Of a stretch of 64,000 bases of DNA, positions 30,907 through 38,222 are shown piece by piece. Position 1 is the stretch's first letter. Each line of letters starts with the position of its first letter. The stretch comes from Burkholderia metallica (GTDB taxonomy: Bacteria; Pseudomonadota; Gammaproteobacteria; Burkholderiales; Burkholderiaceae). The stretch spans positions 558,001-622,000 of the forward strand of contig NZ_CADFDB010000001.1 of assembly GCF_902832845.1 (NCBI RefSeq), written 5' to 3'. Below the pieces are notes generated by a model. It was not told the origin of the DNA. It saw nothing but the letters and a program-made list of their open reading frames with translations, and ran no database searches. The position numbers and the translations under genes were made by a program.

Positions 30907-32340
30907 ATGCGTGTCGATCAACTGTCGGGGGAAGCGGCGACGGCCGGCGAGGATCAGGTGTCGCGTCATCTACGGGCGTTCTGGCTTGCGGCCGGCGGGA
31001 CTGAGGCGTTCGTCGACTCGTGCCGCTTCAGCGGCTCGGGCGAACTGGTCTCCGCGTTTCGCGTCACCGACCTGGCCGCGGCCGCAATCGGTGCAGCCGG
31101 GACGGCCGTGGCCGAATTGCTGCATGCGTCGACCGGCACGCTGCCGGCGGTTCGGGTCGACCGGCGCCTGGCGTCGCTGTGGTTCGGCGTGTCGTTGCGT
31201 CCGCAGGGCTGGACGATGCCGCCGCCGTGGGACCCGGTGGCCGGCAACTATCGCGCACGCGATCGCTGGATCCGGCTGCACACCAACGCACCGCATCATC
31301 GGCTGGCCGCGTTGTCGGTGCTCGGCTGCGCCGGCGATGCCCGGTCGGTCGCGCAGGCGGTGAGTCGCTGGGACGCCGTTGCGCTTGAAGACGCGATCGT
31401 CGAGCGCGGCGGTTGTGCGGCGGCGATGTACTCGGCGCAGGAGTGGGCCGCGCATCCGCAGGGCCGGTCGGTCGCGACCGAGCCGCTGCTGCACGTGCAG
31501 GCGGCGACCGACGCCGTCGCGCATGCGTGGCGGCCTGCCGAAGACCGGCCGTTGCGCGGCATTCGCGTGCTCGACCTGACGCGCATTCTCGCGGGCCCCG
31601 TGGCGACGCGATTGCTCGCGGGTCTCGGCGCCGACGTGTTGCGCATCGATCCGTACGGCTGGGAAGAGCCGGGCACGGTGCCCGACGTGGTGCTGGGCAA
31701 GCGATGCGCGCGGCTGAATCTGAAGGATGCGGCGGATCTCGATACGCTCAGGCAGTTGCTGCGCGGCGCGGATATCGTCGTGCACGGCTATCGGTCGGAC
31801 GCACTCGCGCGTCTCGGGCTCGACGCCGCGCATCGGCGCGAACTGAATCCGGCGCTCGTCGACGTGTCGCTCGACGCGTATGGCTGGAGCGGTGCATGGC
31901 GTTGCCGGCGCGGCTTCGACAGCCTCGTTCAGATGAGCACGGGGATCGCCGACGCGGGCATGCGCGTGACGGGGCGCGACGAGCCGGTCAGCCTGCCCGT
32001 CCAGGCGATCGACCATGCGACGGGCTATCTGATGGCGACGGCAGCCATCCGCGGGCTGACGGCGCGAATGAAACAGGGTGTCGGCACGCAAGTGCGCGCG
32101 TCGCTCGCACGCACGGCGTCCGTTCTGGCGTTGCGTTCGGAGCCCATGAGCGAGGTGGTCGAACTGGCCGCCGACGATCGTCGCGATCGCGCGGAGCAGG
32201 TCGAGCCGACGTCGTGGGGGCCGGCAGTCCGGCTCCTGCCGCCGTTGCAGATCGACGGCGCACCGCTGCGCTGGTTTTATCCGGCGCGCGCACTGGGTAC
32301 GTATGAACCCGGGTGGTTGGCGTTGAACGACGCGCTTTGA
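30907..32340 (+). CDS. CaiB/BaiF-type CoA transferase with apparently swapped domain order
   Basis: 477-residue family III CoA transferase. The hallmark N-terminal Rossmann block of CaiB proteins (GIRVLDLTRILAGPVATRLL, LAGLGADVLRI) begins only at residue 218, and the nucleophile Asp338 is in GFDSLVQMSTG. Residues 110-195 (DRWIRLHTNAPHHRLAAL, AQEWAAHPQGR) resemble the part normally found in the C-terminal small domain, so the domain order looks permuted. GAGG precedes ATG 30907. It moves CoA between acyl groups. Divergent from the HTH-citrate synthase gene, a pairing that suggests an unknown acyl-CoA pathway. Confidence 0.82.
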   Translation: MRVDQLSGEAATAGEDQVSRHLRAFWLAAGGTEAFVDSCRFSGSGELVSAFRVTDLAAAAIGAAGTAVAELLHASTGTLPAVRVDRRLASLWFGVSLRPQGWTMPPPWDPVAGNYRARDRWIRLHTNAPHHRLAALSVLGCAGDARSVAQAVSRWDAVALEDAIVERGGCAAAMYSAQEWAAHPQGRSVATEPLLHVQAATDAVAHAWRPAEDRPLRGIRVLDLTRILAGPVATRLLAGLGADVLRIDPYGWEEPGTVPDVVLGKRCARLNLKDAADLDTLRQLLRGADIVVHGYRSDALARLGLDAAHRRELNPALVDVSLDAYGWSGAWRCRRGFDSLVQMSTGIADAGMRVTGRDEPVSLPVQAIDHATGYLMATAAIRGLTARMKQGVGTQVRASLARTASVLALRSEPMSEVVELAADDRRDRAEQVEPTSWGPAVRLLPPLQIDGAPLRWFYPARALGTYEPGWLALNDAL

Positions 32341-32400
32341 CGGAATGCGATGAAGCGGGCGGGGACGGGCAACGGGACGGAAGTCGGCCCGGCCGACGCG

Positions 32401-32425
32401 CGGCCGCCGGAGAAGGTGGCGGCCG
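32401..32425. terminator. Stem-loop between convergent genes
   Basis: Perfect 8-bp stem CGGCCGCC/GGCGGCCG with a 9-nt loop in the 150-bp gap between the CoA transferase gene and the oppositely oriented 74-aa gene. No T-tract follows. Confidence 0.45.
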
Positions 32426-32490
32426 GGTGAAGCGGAGAGGCGGGCGCAGGCCGCCGGCGCGTCGCACGCGCCGATGGCCGGGCGTCGCCA

Positions 32491-32715
32491 TCAACCGCGG
32501 GTATCGACCCAGTTGCGTGCCCAGCGGACCGAATGCTGCAGCGCCTGTTCCTCGCTCGCGAAGTAATCGAGCGAATAGAACTGGTAGCGGCCTTCGGTGC
32601 GCGCGCTGTCGGCGCGTTCGAGCAGCAGGTTGGATGAAAAACTCCCGTCGGGCAAACGGTGCGCCGAGGGTTGAACGGCATAGCCGTTGTATTGCTGAAA
32701 TCGTTGGTTGTGCAT
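32491..32715 (-). CDS. Small hypothetical protein (DUF6566-like, cold-shock neighbour)
   Basis: 74-residue soluble protein: MHNQRFQQYNGYAVQPSAH, a middle YQFYSLDYFASEEQALQHSV, and the tail WARNWVDTRG. The Y.V.P.A / F.S...A..H...A..W pattern is that of a short domain common in Burkholderia and often found near cold-shock genes; I associate it with DUF6566 from memory only. No ribosome site is obvious before ATG 32715, so the start is by homology pattern. It lies about 280 bp downstream of the cspA-like gene on the same strand. Function unknown. Confidence 0.7.
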   Translation of the reverse strand: MHNQRFQQYNGYAVQPSAHRLPDGSFSSNLLLERADSARTEGRYQFYSLDYFASEEQALQHSVRWARNWVDTRG

Positions 32716-32954
32716 TTTAATTTTAATGATGTTCGAGTGCGTGCGTGCCGTGCGGAATGTGCACCGGCCCGTCGATTCAAAGCCATTGCGAGCTGAATCC
32801 GACGCAGTCGTAAAGCGAAAAAAGGGCTTGGCAGCCAGAGGGGGAATGAAGTGCAACGAGACGTGTGGCGCTCGGCAAGCTGCTGAATGAATCGAGGCAG
32901 CCAAGAGCGATCGCGCCAACTTTGGGAGACCAATCTCCGCGAGGATGTCGCTGC

Positions 32955-32984
32955 AACCCGGCGCCCGTGACGGGCGGCCGGGTT
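32955..32984 (-). terminator. Stem-loop just after cspA
   Basis: AACCCGG.../...CCGGGTT outer stem and an inner GCCCG/CGGGC stem, 9 bp past the cold-shock gene stop. No T-tract, so its role as terminator is uncertain. Confidence 0.5.
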
Positions 32985-32993
32985 CTTCAAACT

Positions 32994-33197
32994 TTACAGC
33001 GGCTTGATGTTGGCCGCTTGCAGACCCTTCGGGCCTTGCTTCGTTTCGAAGCTCACTTTCTGATTTTCAGCCAGCGTCTTGAAGCCGTCGGCGCGAATTT
33101 CGGAGAAGTGTGCGAACAGGTCGTCGCCGCCGTTGTCGGGCGAGATGAAGCCGAAGCCTTTGCTGTCGTTGAACCACTTGACGGTACCGGTATCCAT
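32994..33197 (-). CDS. cspA: Cold-shock protein (CspA family)
   Basis: 67-residue single cold-shock domain, an RNA/ssDNA chaperone. RNP1 is KGFGFI (13-18) and RNP2 is LFAHFS, with the opening [10 protein letters not shown] and the closing [10 protein letters not shown]. Length is standard (about 67-70 aa). The true start is ATG 33197; further in-frame upstream sequence is 5' leader. A promoter at 33337-33365 gives a leader of roughly 135 nt, as expected for thermally regulated csp mRNAs. Confidence 0.97.
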   Translation of the reverse strand: MDTGTVKWFNDSKGFGFISPDNGGDDLFAHFSEIRADGFKTLAENQKVSFETKQGPKGLQAANIKPL

Positions 33198-33336
33198 GAA
33201 GAATCCTTGAGAAAAAAATGAGAGAGTTGCCCTGTAAACGGGCGCGTGAAGCATCAAGGAGAGAGAGGACAACGAATACCGCTGGGAAGCGAGCAATTGA
33301 TGAACAGCAATCGGACTTCTTGAACTTCGGGTGACA

Positions 33337-33365
33337 CACTAACCGCCGGGCAGTGGTGGCGTCAA
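33337..33365 (-). promoter_or_regulatory. Likely cspA promoter
   Basis: On the minus strand TTGACG is followed after 17 bp by TTAGTG, a weak -10. The -35 is a five of six match. It lies about 140 bp upstream of the cspA start. Confidence 0.5.
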
Positions 33366-33495
33366 CGTTTAACTTGTAACTGTTTTACCCGGCGGTCGCT
33401 TTTGCCGATGGCGCGATGTGGCCCTGCGAGGCCCGCGCGCCGGCGCGAACGCCGCCCGTTCGTCCCGCGTTTCCCGACGATTCGACACGAACCCG

Positions 33496-33526
33496 AAGGC
33501 CGACGAGTCGTGCGCCCGTCGGCCTT
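33496..33526 (-). terminator. Hairpin downstream of SsuA-like gene
   Basis: Ten-bp perfect stem AAGGCCGACG/CGTCGGCCTT with an 11-nt loop, about 35 bp past the stop codon of the SsuA gene. Confidence 0.6.
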
Positions 33527-33561
33527 TGGGGCGGGATGCGCGCGGCGTATTCGCTACTTCG

Positions 33562-34542
33562 CTACTTCGCCGCGAGCGCGCTCTGCACGTTTTTATCGAC
33601 CCACGCGTTGTCGGCCACGTTCAGCTTCTGCGGAATCAGCTTCGCCGCATGAAACGCATCGGCGACACCCTGCTGGGCCGCGACGATCTTTTCGTCGAGC
33701 GGCACCGCGCCGAACGGCACACGCTTGAGCCACGTTTCGACGAGCGGTTGCGGCAGGCCGACCTTCGGCGCGATCAGCGCGGCCGTGTCGGCCGGATGCG
33801 CGTTGACCCACTGGCCCGTCTCGCGCGCTTGCTTCAGGATCGCGCCGACCACATCGGGATGCTGTTGCGCGAAGTCCCGCGTGGCTTCGTAGAAGTTGTT
33901 GGTGGCCGCGAGGCCCGTGTAATCGGACAGCGTGCGCACCTTCAGCGCATTCTGTGCGGCCGCGTAGTACGGATCCCACACCACCCACGCGTCGACGTTG
34001 CCGCTCTCGAATGCGGCGCGCGCATCAGCGGGCGGAAGGTAGACGGGGCGGATTTCGTCGTAGCGCACGCCGGCCTTCTTCAGCGCTGCGAGCAGCAGGT
34101 AGTTCGCGCTCGAACCCTTCTGCAGTGCGATCTTCTTGCCGCGCAGGCCGGTGACCGAACGGATCGGCGAATCGGCCTTCACGAACACGGCTTCGTTGTG
34201 CGGCGCCGGCGGTTCCGCGCCGACATAGACGAACTGCACGCCGGCCGCCTGCGCGAACACGGGCGGCGGCGCGCCCGTATAGCCGAAGTCGATGCTGTTC
34301 GCGTTCAGTGCTTCGAGCAGTTGCGGGCCGGCCGGGAACTCGAACCACTGGACGCCATAGCCGAGCGGCTTGAGCCGCGCTTCGAGCGAACCTTGTGCCT
34401 TGACGACCGACAGCAGGCCGGCCTTCTGGTAGCCGATGCGCACGACCTTGTCGGCGCCGCCTTGCGCGAAGGCCGACGCGGCGGACAGCGCGACGACCGT
34501 GACGGCGGCGCTGCGGGCGATCCAGCGGGTAAAACGAATCAT
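33562..34542 (-). CDS. ssuA: Aliphatic sulfonate ABC transporter substrate-binding protein (SsuA-like)
   Basis: 326-residue periplasmic binding protein of the NMT1/SsuA family. Signal peptide 1-26 (cleavage AFA-Q). Motifs include KVVRIGYQKAGLLSVVKAQG, NSIDFGYTGAPPPVFAQAAG and the later GNVDAWVVWDPYYAAAQ, typical for sulfonate or taurine binders. Usual SsuA length is about 320. ATG 34542 is taken from the signal sequence. No permease, ATPase or monooxygenase gene lies alongside, so this copy works with a transporter elsewhere or is an orphan scavenging protein. The neighbouring MerR gene (34666-35505) is on the same strand, 123 bp upstream. Confidence 0.9.
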   Translation of the reverse strand: MIRFTRWIARSAAVTVVALSAASAFAQGGADKVVRIGYQKAGLLSVVKAQGSLEARLKPLGYGVQWFEFPAGPQLLEALNANSIDFGYTGAPPPVFAQAAGVQFVYVGAEPPAPHNEAVFVKADSPIRSVTGLRGKKIALQKGSSANYLLLAALKKAGVRYDEIRPVYLPPADARAAFESGNVDAWVVWDPYYAAAQNALKVRTLSDYTGLAATNNFYEATRDFAQQHPDVVGAILKQARETGQWVNAHPADTAALIAPKVGLPQPLVETWLKRVPFGAVPLDEKIVAAQQGVADAFHAAKLIPQKLNVADNAWVDKNVQSALAAK

Positions 34543-34665
34543 CGAACGGACTCCATGCAGAACGTCTTCGGGCGAGCGGCGGCGCCGCTCGGTTGGAAGA
34601 ATCGTCGCATGGGCGATCACACCCGCAAACGAAGCATTGTCGATATCAATATGACGGCCGCGCGC

Positions 34666-35505
34666 CTATGCTTCGTCGCCGTCGTGTTCCGGTGCCGGCG
34701 TGCCGGACTGCCGCGCGGCCTCGTCGCTGAGCTTCTTGTCGAGGATCGTCGCGACGCGGCCGCCGAGATATGCGCTCGCCGCGGTTTCCAGCGCGCGGTT
34801 CGTCTCGCCTTCGACGAACACGGCCGCGAGCGGGCGCAGGCGCCAGATCGCGTCGACGAGCTCGGGCACGTCGGTGGCGGGCGGCAGCGTGCCGGCGTCG
34901 TAGCGGTCGAGCCGCTTCACGACGAGATCGACGAGCAGCCGCGCGATCGCATCGAAATGCGGCCGCGCGAGGCTGATCACGTCGAGCAGCTCGCGCGGCG
35001 GGATGCCTTCCTTCGTCATCGCGGCGGCCGCTTCGAGCAGCGCGGGGCTCTTCGCGACGAACGACAGCCCGCGCCGTTCGAGCAGGCCGAGTTCGGTCAC
35101 GCGCGACAGCTGGGTGGTCGCCTGCGGGCCGAACATCTGCGCGAGCGCGGCGAGCGAGTAGGTTTTCGGCAGTTCGTGCGACCAGCGTCCGCCGATCGCG
35201 TTTTCGAGGCCGAGGATCGAGCGCAGGTCGTGGCCTTCGTCGATCGCCTTGATCAGATCCTGGATGTTCGACAGCGTGTAGCCGCGCGCGAGCAGATGGT
35301 TGATCAGCTTCAGGCGCGCGACGTGCGTGTCGTCGTAGATACCGACTCGGCCGCGTTTTTCCGGCGGCGCGAGCAACCCGCGATCCTGGTACGCGCGGAC
35401 GTTGCGCACGGTCGTGTCGGACACGCGCGCGAGTTCGTCGACGGTGTACTCGTTGCGGGCGTCGGGCGCCGCGTCGTCGGGGGTGGAATGAGTCTGTTTT
35501 GCCAT
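34666..35505 (-). CDS. MerR family transcriptional regulator
   Basis: 279-residue regulator with an N-terminal MerR-type winged HTH: EYTVDELARVSDTTVRNVRAYQDRGLLAPPEKRGRVGIYDD, then LARGYTLSNIQDLIKAI, the classical coiled connector. The C-terminal region (about residues 120-260) lacks the metal-binding cysteines of MerR or CueR, and looks like a helical effector domain. ATG 35505 is placed 9 nt after the GNAT gene stop (35515), so the two are in one operon. The effector is unknown. Confidence 0.88.
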   Translation of the reverse strand: MAKQTHSTPDDAAPDARNEYTVDELARVSDTTVRNVRAYQDRGLLAPPEKRGRVGIYDDTHVARLKLINHLLARGYTLSNIQDLIKAIDEGHDLRSILGLENAIGGRWSHELPKTYSLAALAQMFGPQATTQLSRVTELGLLERRGLSFVAKSPALLEAAAAMTKEGIPPRELLDVISLARPHFDAIARLLVDLVVKRLDRYDAGTLPPATDVPELVDAIWRLRPLAAVFVEGETNRALETAASAYLGGRVATILDKKLSDEAARQSGTPAPEHDGDEA

Positions 35506-35514
35506 GCGGCCATT

Positions 35515-36075
35515 CTAGCGCGACGGGGTGTGCGCGGGCGAGCCGGCGGCCGTGCGCGCGGCGTCGCCGAGCGGGCGCTGCAGCAGCGCCGTGTCGATCC
35601 AGCGGCCGTGCTTGAACCCGACGGCCTTCAGCAGGCCGGCCGGCTCGAAGCCGAATGCGCGATGCAGCGACGTCGAGCCGCCGGTGCCGCCGTCGGCGAT
35701 CACCGCGATCATCTGCCGCCACGGGCCGGCCTCGCAGCGTTCGATCAGCGCGGCGAGCAGCGCGCGGCCGATCCCGCGCCCGCGCTGCGTGTCGTCGATG
35801 TAGATCGAATCCTCGATCGTGAAGCGGTACGCGCTGCGCGTGCGGTACGGCGTCGCGTACGCGTAGCCGGCCACGCGGCCGTCGCATTCGGCGACGAGGT
35901 ACGGCAGCCCGTGGTCCAGCACCGCGCGGCGGCGCGTGCGCAGTTCGGCGACGTCGGGCGGGGTTTCCTCGAACGACGCGACGCTGTGGTGCACGTGGTG
36001 CGCATAGATTGCGTGGATCGCATCGAGGTCGGCATCGGTCGCGTCGCGAACGACGCAGGCGGGGGCGGTGGTCAT
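35515..36075 (-). CDS. GNAT N-acetyltransferase of phosphinothricin acetyltransferase type
   Basis: 186-residue GNAT enzyme of the Pat/Bar-like group. Characteristic parts: VRDATDADLDAIHAIYAHHVHHSVASFEETPP (N-terminal), VAGYAYATPYRTRSAYRFTIEDSIYID, the acetyl-CoA loop QRGRGIGRALLAALIE and the closing LHRAFGFEPAGLLKAVGFKHGRWIDTALLQ. The latter segment is a strong signature of L-phosphinothricin or methionine-sulfoximine N-acetyltransferases. The native substrate may be another amino acid. Start ATG 36075; upstream in-frame codons have no homology. Co-transcribed with the following MerR gene. Confidence 0.92.
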   Translation of the reverse strand: MTTAPACVVRDATDADLDAIHAIYAHHVHHSVASFEETPPDVAELRTRRRAVLDHGLPYLVAECDGRVAGYAYATPYRTRSAYRFTIEDSIYIDDTQRGRGIGRALLAALIERCEAGPWRQMIAVIADGGTGGSTSLHRAFGFEPAGLLKAVGFKHGRWIDTALLQRPLGDAARTAAGSPAHTPSR

Positions 36076-36162
36076 GGCGGCGGGTCGGGCGGATTCGGAA
36101 CGCAAACCGCTACTATGCCGGCCGCCGGCGCGCGTGGCAAAGCCGCAATCGGCGCCGGCCGC

Positions 36163-37035
36163 CTATAGCCGGCCGTCGGCCGCGTGAACCGCGTCGGCGA
36201 TCGCGTCGGCCACGCGCTGCACGCGCGGCGACCGGCGCACGTCCGGGTGGACCACGAGCCAGATCTCGCGCTCGATGTCGCAACGCGGCGCGGCCGTCAG
36301 CTCGACGAGCGGCGCACCGGCATGCGCGGCCGGATCGTCGACGAGAAACCGCGGCAGCAGCGCGACGCCCGCGCCGGCCGCGCACGCGCGATGCTGCGCG
36401 GCCAGGTCGTTGGTGACGAACGCGAAACGGCGCCCGGCCGCGAAGCGGGCGAGCCACCGATGCTGCGGCGTTTGCGCGAGCGCGTCGTCGTAGCCGACGA
36501 ACGCCCAGGTGTCGGGCGGCGCGTCTGCCCATTCCGGCGCCGCGCACAGCGCGAAGCGCATCGTGCCGAGCCGGCGCGCGGCGAGGCCCGGCTCGGTCGG
36601 CCGCGACAGCCGCACCGCGAGATCGGCTTCGCGCGCGTACAGGTTCGCCGCTTGCATCTCGCCTGCGAGGTCGATCCGCAGCGCCGGCCACGCGCGCTGC
36701 GCGCGGGCGAGCCGCGGCGCGAGGAAATGGCTCGCGAATACCGGCGACGCCGAGACGCGCACCACGCCGTCGAGCGCCGCCGCGCCCTGGGCGGCGCGCG
36801 CGAACGCATGCGCGTCGGCTTCGATGCGCGCCGCGTGTTCGGCAAGGTGGAGCCCTTCGTCGGTCGGCGGCCAGCCGCGCGGCAGCCGGTCGAACAGCCG
36901 GATGCCGAGCGCCGACTCCAGCGCATCGATGCGCCGCGCGACCGTCGAATGCTGAACCTGGAGCGCCCGCGCGGCGGCCGACAGGCTGCCGCCGCGCATC
37001 ACCGCAAGGAAATAGCGGACGTCGTCCCAGCTCAT
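36163..37035 (-). CDS. LysR family transcriptional regulator
   Basis: 290-residue LysR-type regulator. N-terminal HTH WDDVRYFLAVMRGGSLSAAARALQVQHSTVARRIDALE, then a co-inducer domain (FASHFLAPRLARAQRAWPALRIDL, GVALLPRFLVDDPA). ATG 37035 begins MSWDDVRYF, the natural start; a GTG at 37083 would add 16 residues. It is divergent from the quinone reductase gene (37167) with 131 bp between, so it probably regulates that gene. It resembles the group of LTTRs with the HSTVARRI recognition helix. Confidence 0.9.
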   Translation of the reverse strand: MSWDDVRYFLAVMRGGSLSAAARALQVQHSTVARRIDALESALGIRLFDRLPRGWPPTDEGLHLAEHAARIEADAHAFARAAQGAAALDGVVRVSASPVFASHFLAPRLARAQRAWPALRIDLAGEMQAANLYAREADLAVRLSRPTEPGLAARRLGTMRFALCAAPEWADAPPDTWAFVGYDDALAQTPQHRWLARFAAGRRFAFVTNDLAAQHRACAAGAGVALLPRFLVDDPAAHAGAPLVELTAAPRCDIEREIWLVVHPDVRRSPRVQRVADAIADAVHAADGRL

Positions 37036-37166
37036 CGGGAGCGCGGAGAGGGCGGCGGATGCCAGATCGGTCGAATTTTGCACAGTAGATGGGCGATTGT
37101 CGGGAATTCCGATCGATTATGCACGATGGGATGATCGTGTCACTTCATTCGATCAAGAGGAACGTC

Positions 37167-38165
37167 ATGACCCAGACTGCCACCGCCATCCGGATCGGTA
37201 TCGACCGCTACGGCGACGCCGGCGTGCTGCGCCGCGTCGATGCGCCCGTCGCGGCGCCCGGCGCCGGCGAAGTGCGGATTCGCCAGACCGCGATCGGCGT
37301 GAATTTCGTCGACATCTATTTCAGGACGGGTGCGCACGCGTTGCCGGCGCTGCCGGACGCGCTCGGCGTCGAGGCCGCCGGCGTGATCGACGCGGTCGGG
37401 CCCGGCGTGACGGCGCTCGTTCCCGGGCAACGGGTCGCGTATGCGGGGATGCCGACCGGCAGCTACGCGAGCCTGCGCACGATGCCGGCCGAGCGCGTGC
37501 TGCCGATTCCCGACGGTCTGAGCGACGCCGCGGCGGCCGCCGGGCTGCTGAAAGGGATCACCGTCTACATGTTGCTGCACCGCGTCCGGCAGGTCGGCGC
37601 CGGCGACACGGTGCTCGTGCATGCGGCGGCCGGCGGTGTCGGGCTGCTGGCGACGCAGTGGGCGCGTGCGCTCGGCGCGCGGGTGATCGGCACGGTCGGG
37701 TCGGCCGCGAAGGCCGCGCTCGTGCGCACGCATGGCGCGGAGGCGGTCGTCGATTATCGCGAGGAAGATTTCGTCGCGGCGGCGCGCGCGTTCGGCGGCG
37801 GGGCGGGGGTCGATTACGCGATCGACGGAATCGGCGGCGACGTGCTCACGCGTACGCTCGGCGCGGTGCGTCCGTTCGGGATGGTCGCGAGCATCGGGCA
37901 GGTGGCCGCGATCGGCGCGCGGCAGACGTTCGATCTCGACGAGCTTGGGCCGGCGCGGTCGATCGCGCTGGCGCGGCCGAGCGTGCTCGGCTTCATCGCG
38001 CGCGACGTCGACGGATATCGGGAGGCTGCACGTGCGACGCTCGAACGGCTGGCGGGCGGGATGCATGTGGAGATCGGCGCGCGGTTGCCGCTCGAACAGG
38101 CGGCCGAAGCGCACCGGCTGCTGGAGTCGCGTGCGACGACGGGCGGGGTCGTACTGGTGCCTTGA
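37167..38165 (+). CDS. NADPH:quinone reductase (zinc-independent MDR superfamily)
   Basis: 332-residue quinone oxidoreductase-like enzyme, reducing quinones or enones with NADPH. The quinone-reductase motif GVNFVDIYFRTG (44-55 region) and the Rossmann AAAGGVGLLATQWA are present, while Zn ligands of alcohol dehydrogenases are absent. Length fits the QOR group (about 325). AGAGG 6-8 nt before ATG 37167 fixes the start. The divergent LysR gene may be its regulator. Confidence 0.92.
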   Translation: MTQTATAIRIGIDRYGDAGVLRRVDAPVAAPGAGEVRIRQTAIGVNFVDIYFRTGAHALPALPDALGVEAAGVIDAVGPGVTALVPGQRVAYAGMPTGSYASLRTMPAERVLPIPDGLSDAAAAAGLLKGITVYMLLHRVRQVGAGDTVLVHAAAGGVGLLATQWARALGARVIGTVGSAAKAALVRTHGAEAVVDYREEDFVAAARAFGGGAGVDYAIDGIGGDVLTRTLGAVRPFGMVASIGQVAAIGARQTFDLDELGPARSIALARPSVLGFIARDVDGYREAARATLERLAGGMHVEIGARLPLEQAAEAHRLLESRATTGGVVLVP

Positions 38166-38180
38166 CGGCGGCCCGCCGGG

Positions 38181-38210
38181 TCGCGATGCGACACGACGCT
38201 CGCATCGCGA
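38181..38210. terminator. Bidirectional stem-loop between convergent genes
   Basis: Perfect 10-bp arms TCGCGATGCG/CGCATCGCGA with a 10-nt loop, in the 57-bp gap between the quinone reductase gene and the MFS exporter gene. Confidence 0.65.
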
Positions 38211-38222
38211 TCCGCAGGAGGC

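Larger units (their letters stand above)
33198..33561. other. cspA leader and convergent-side non-coding region
   Basis: The 364-bp gap contains the cspA leader (to about 33330), its promoter (33337-33365) and the hairpin at 33496-33526 that belongs to the SsuA-like gene. A conserved coding frame is not seen. Confidence 0.6.
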
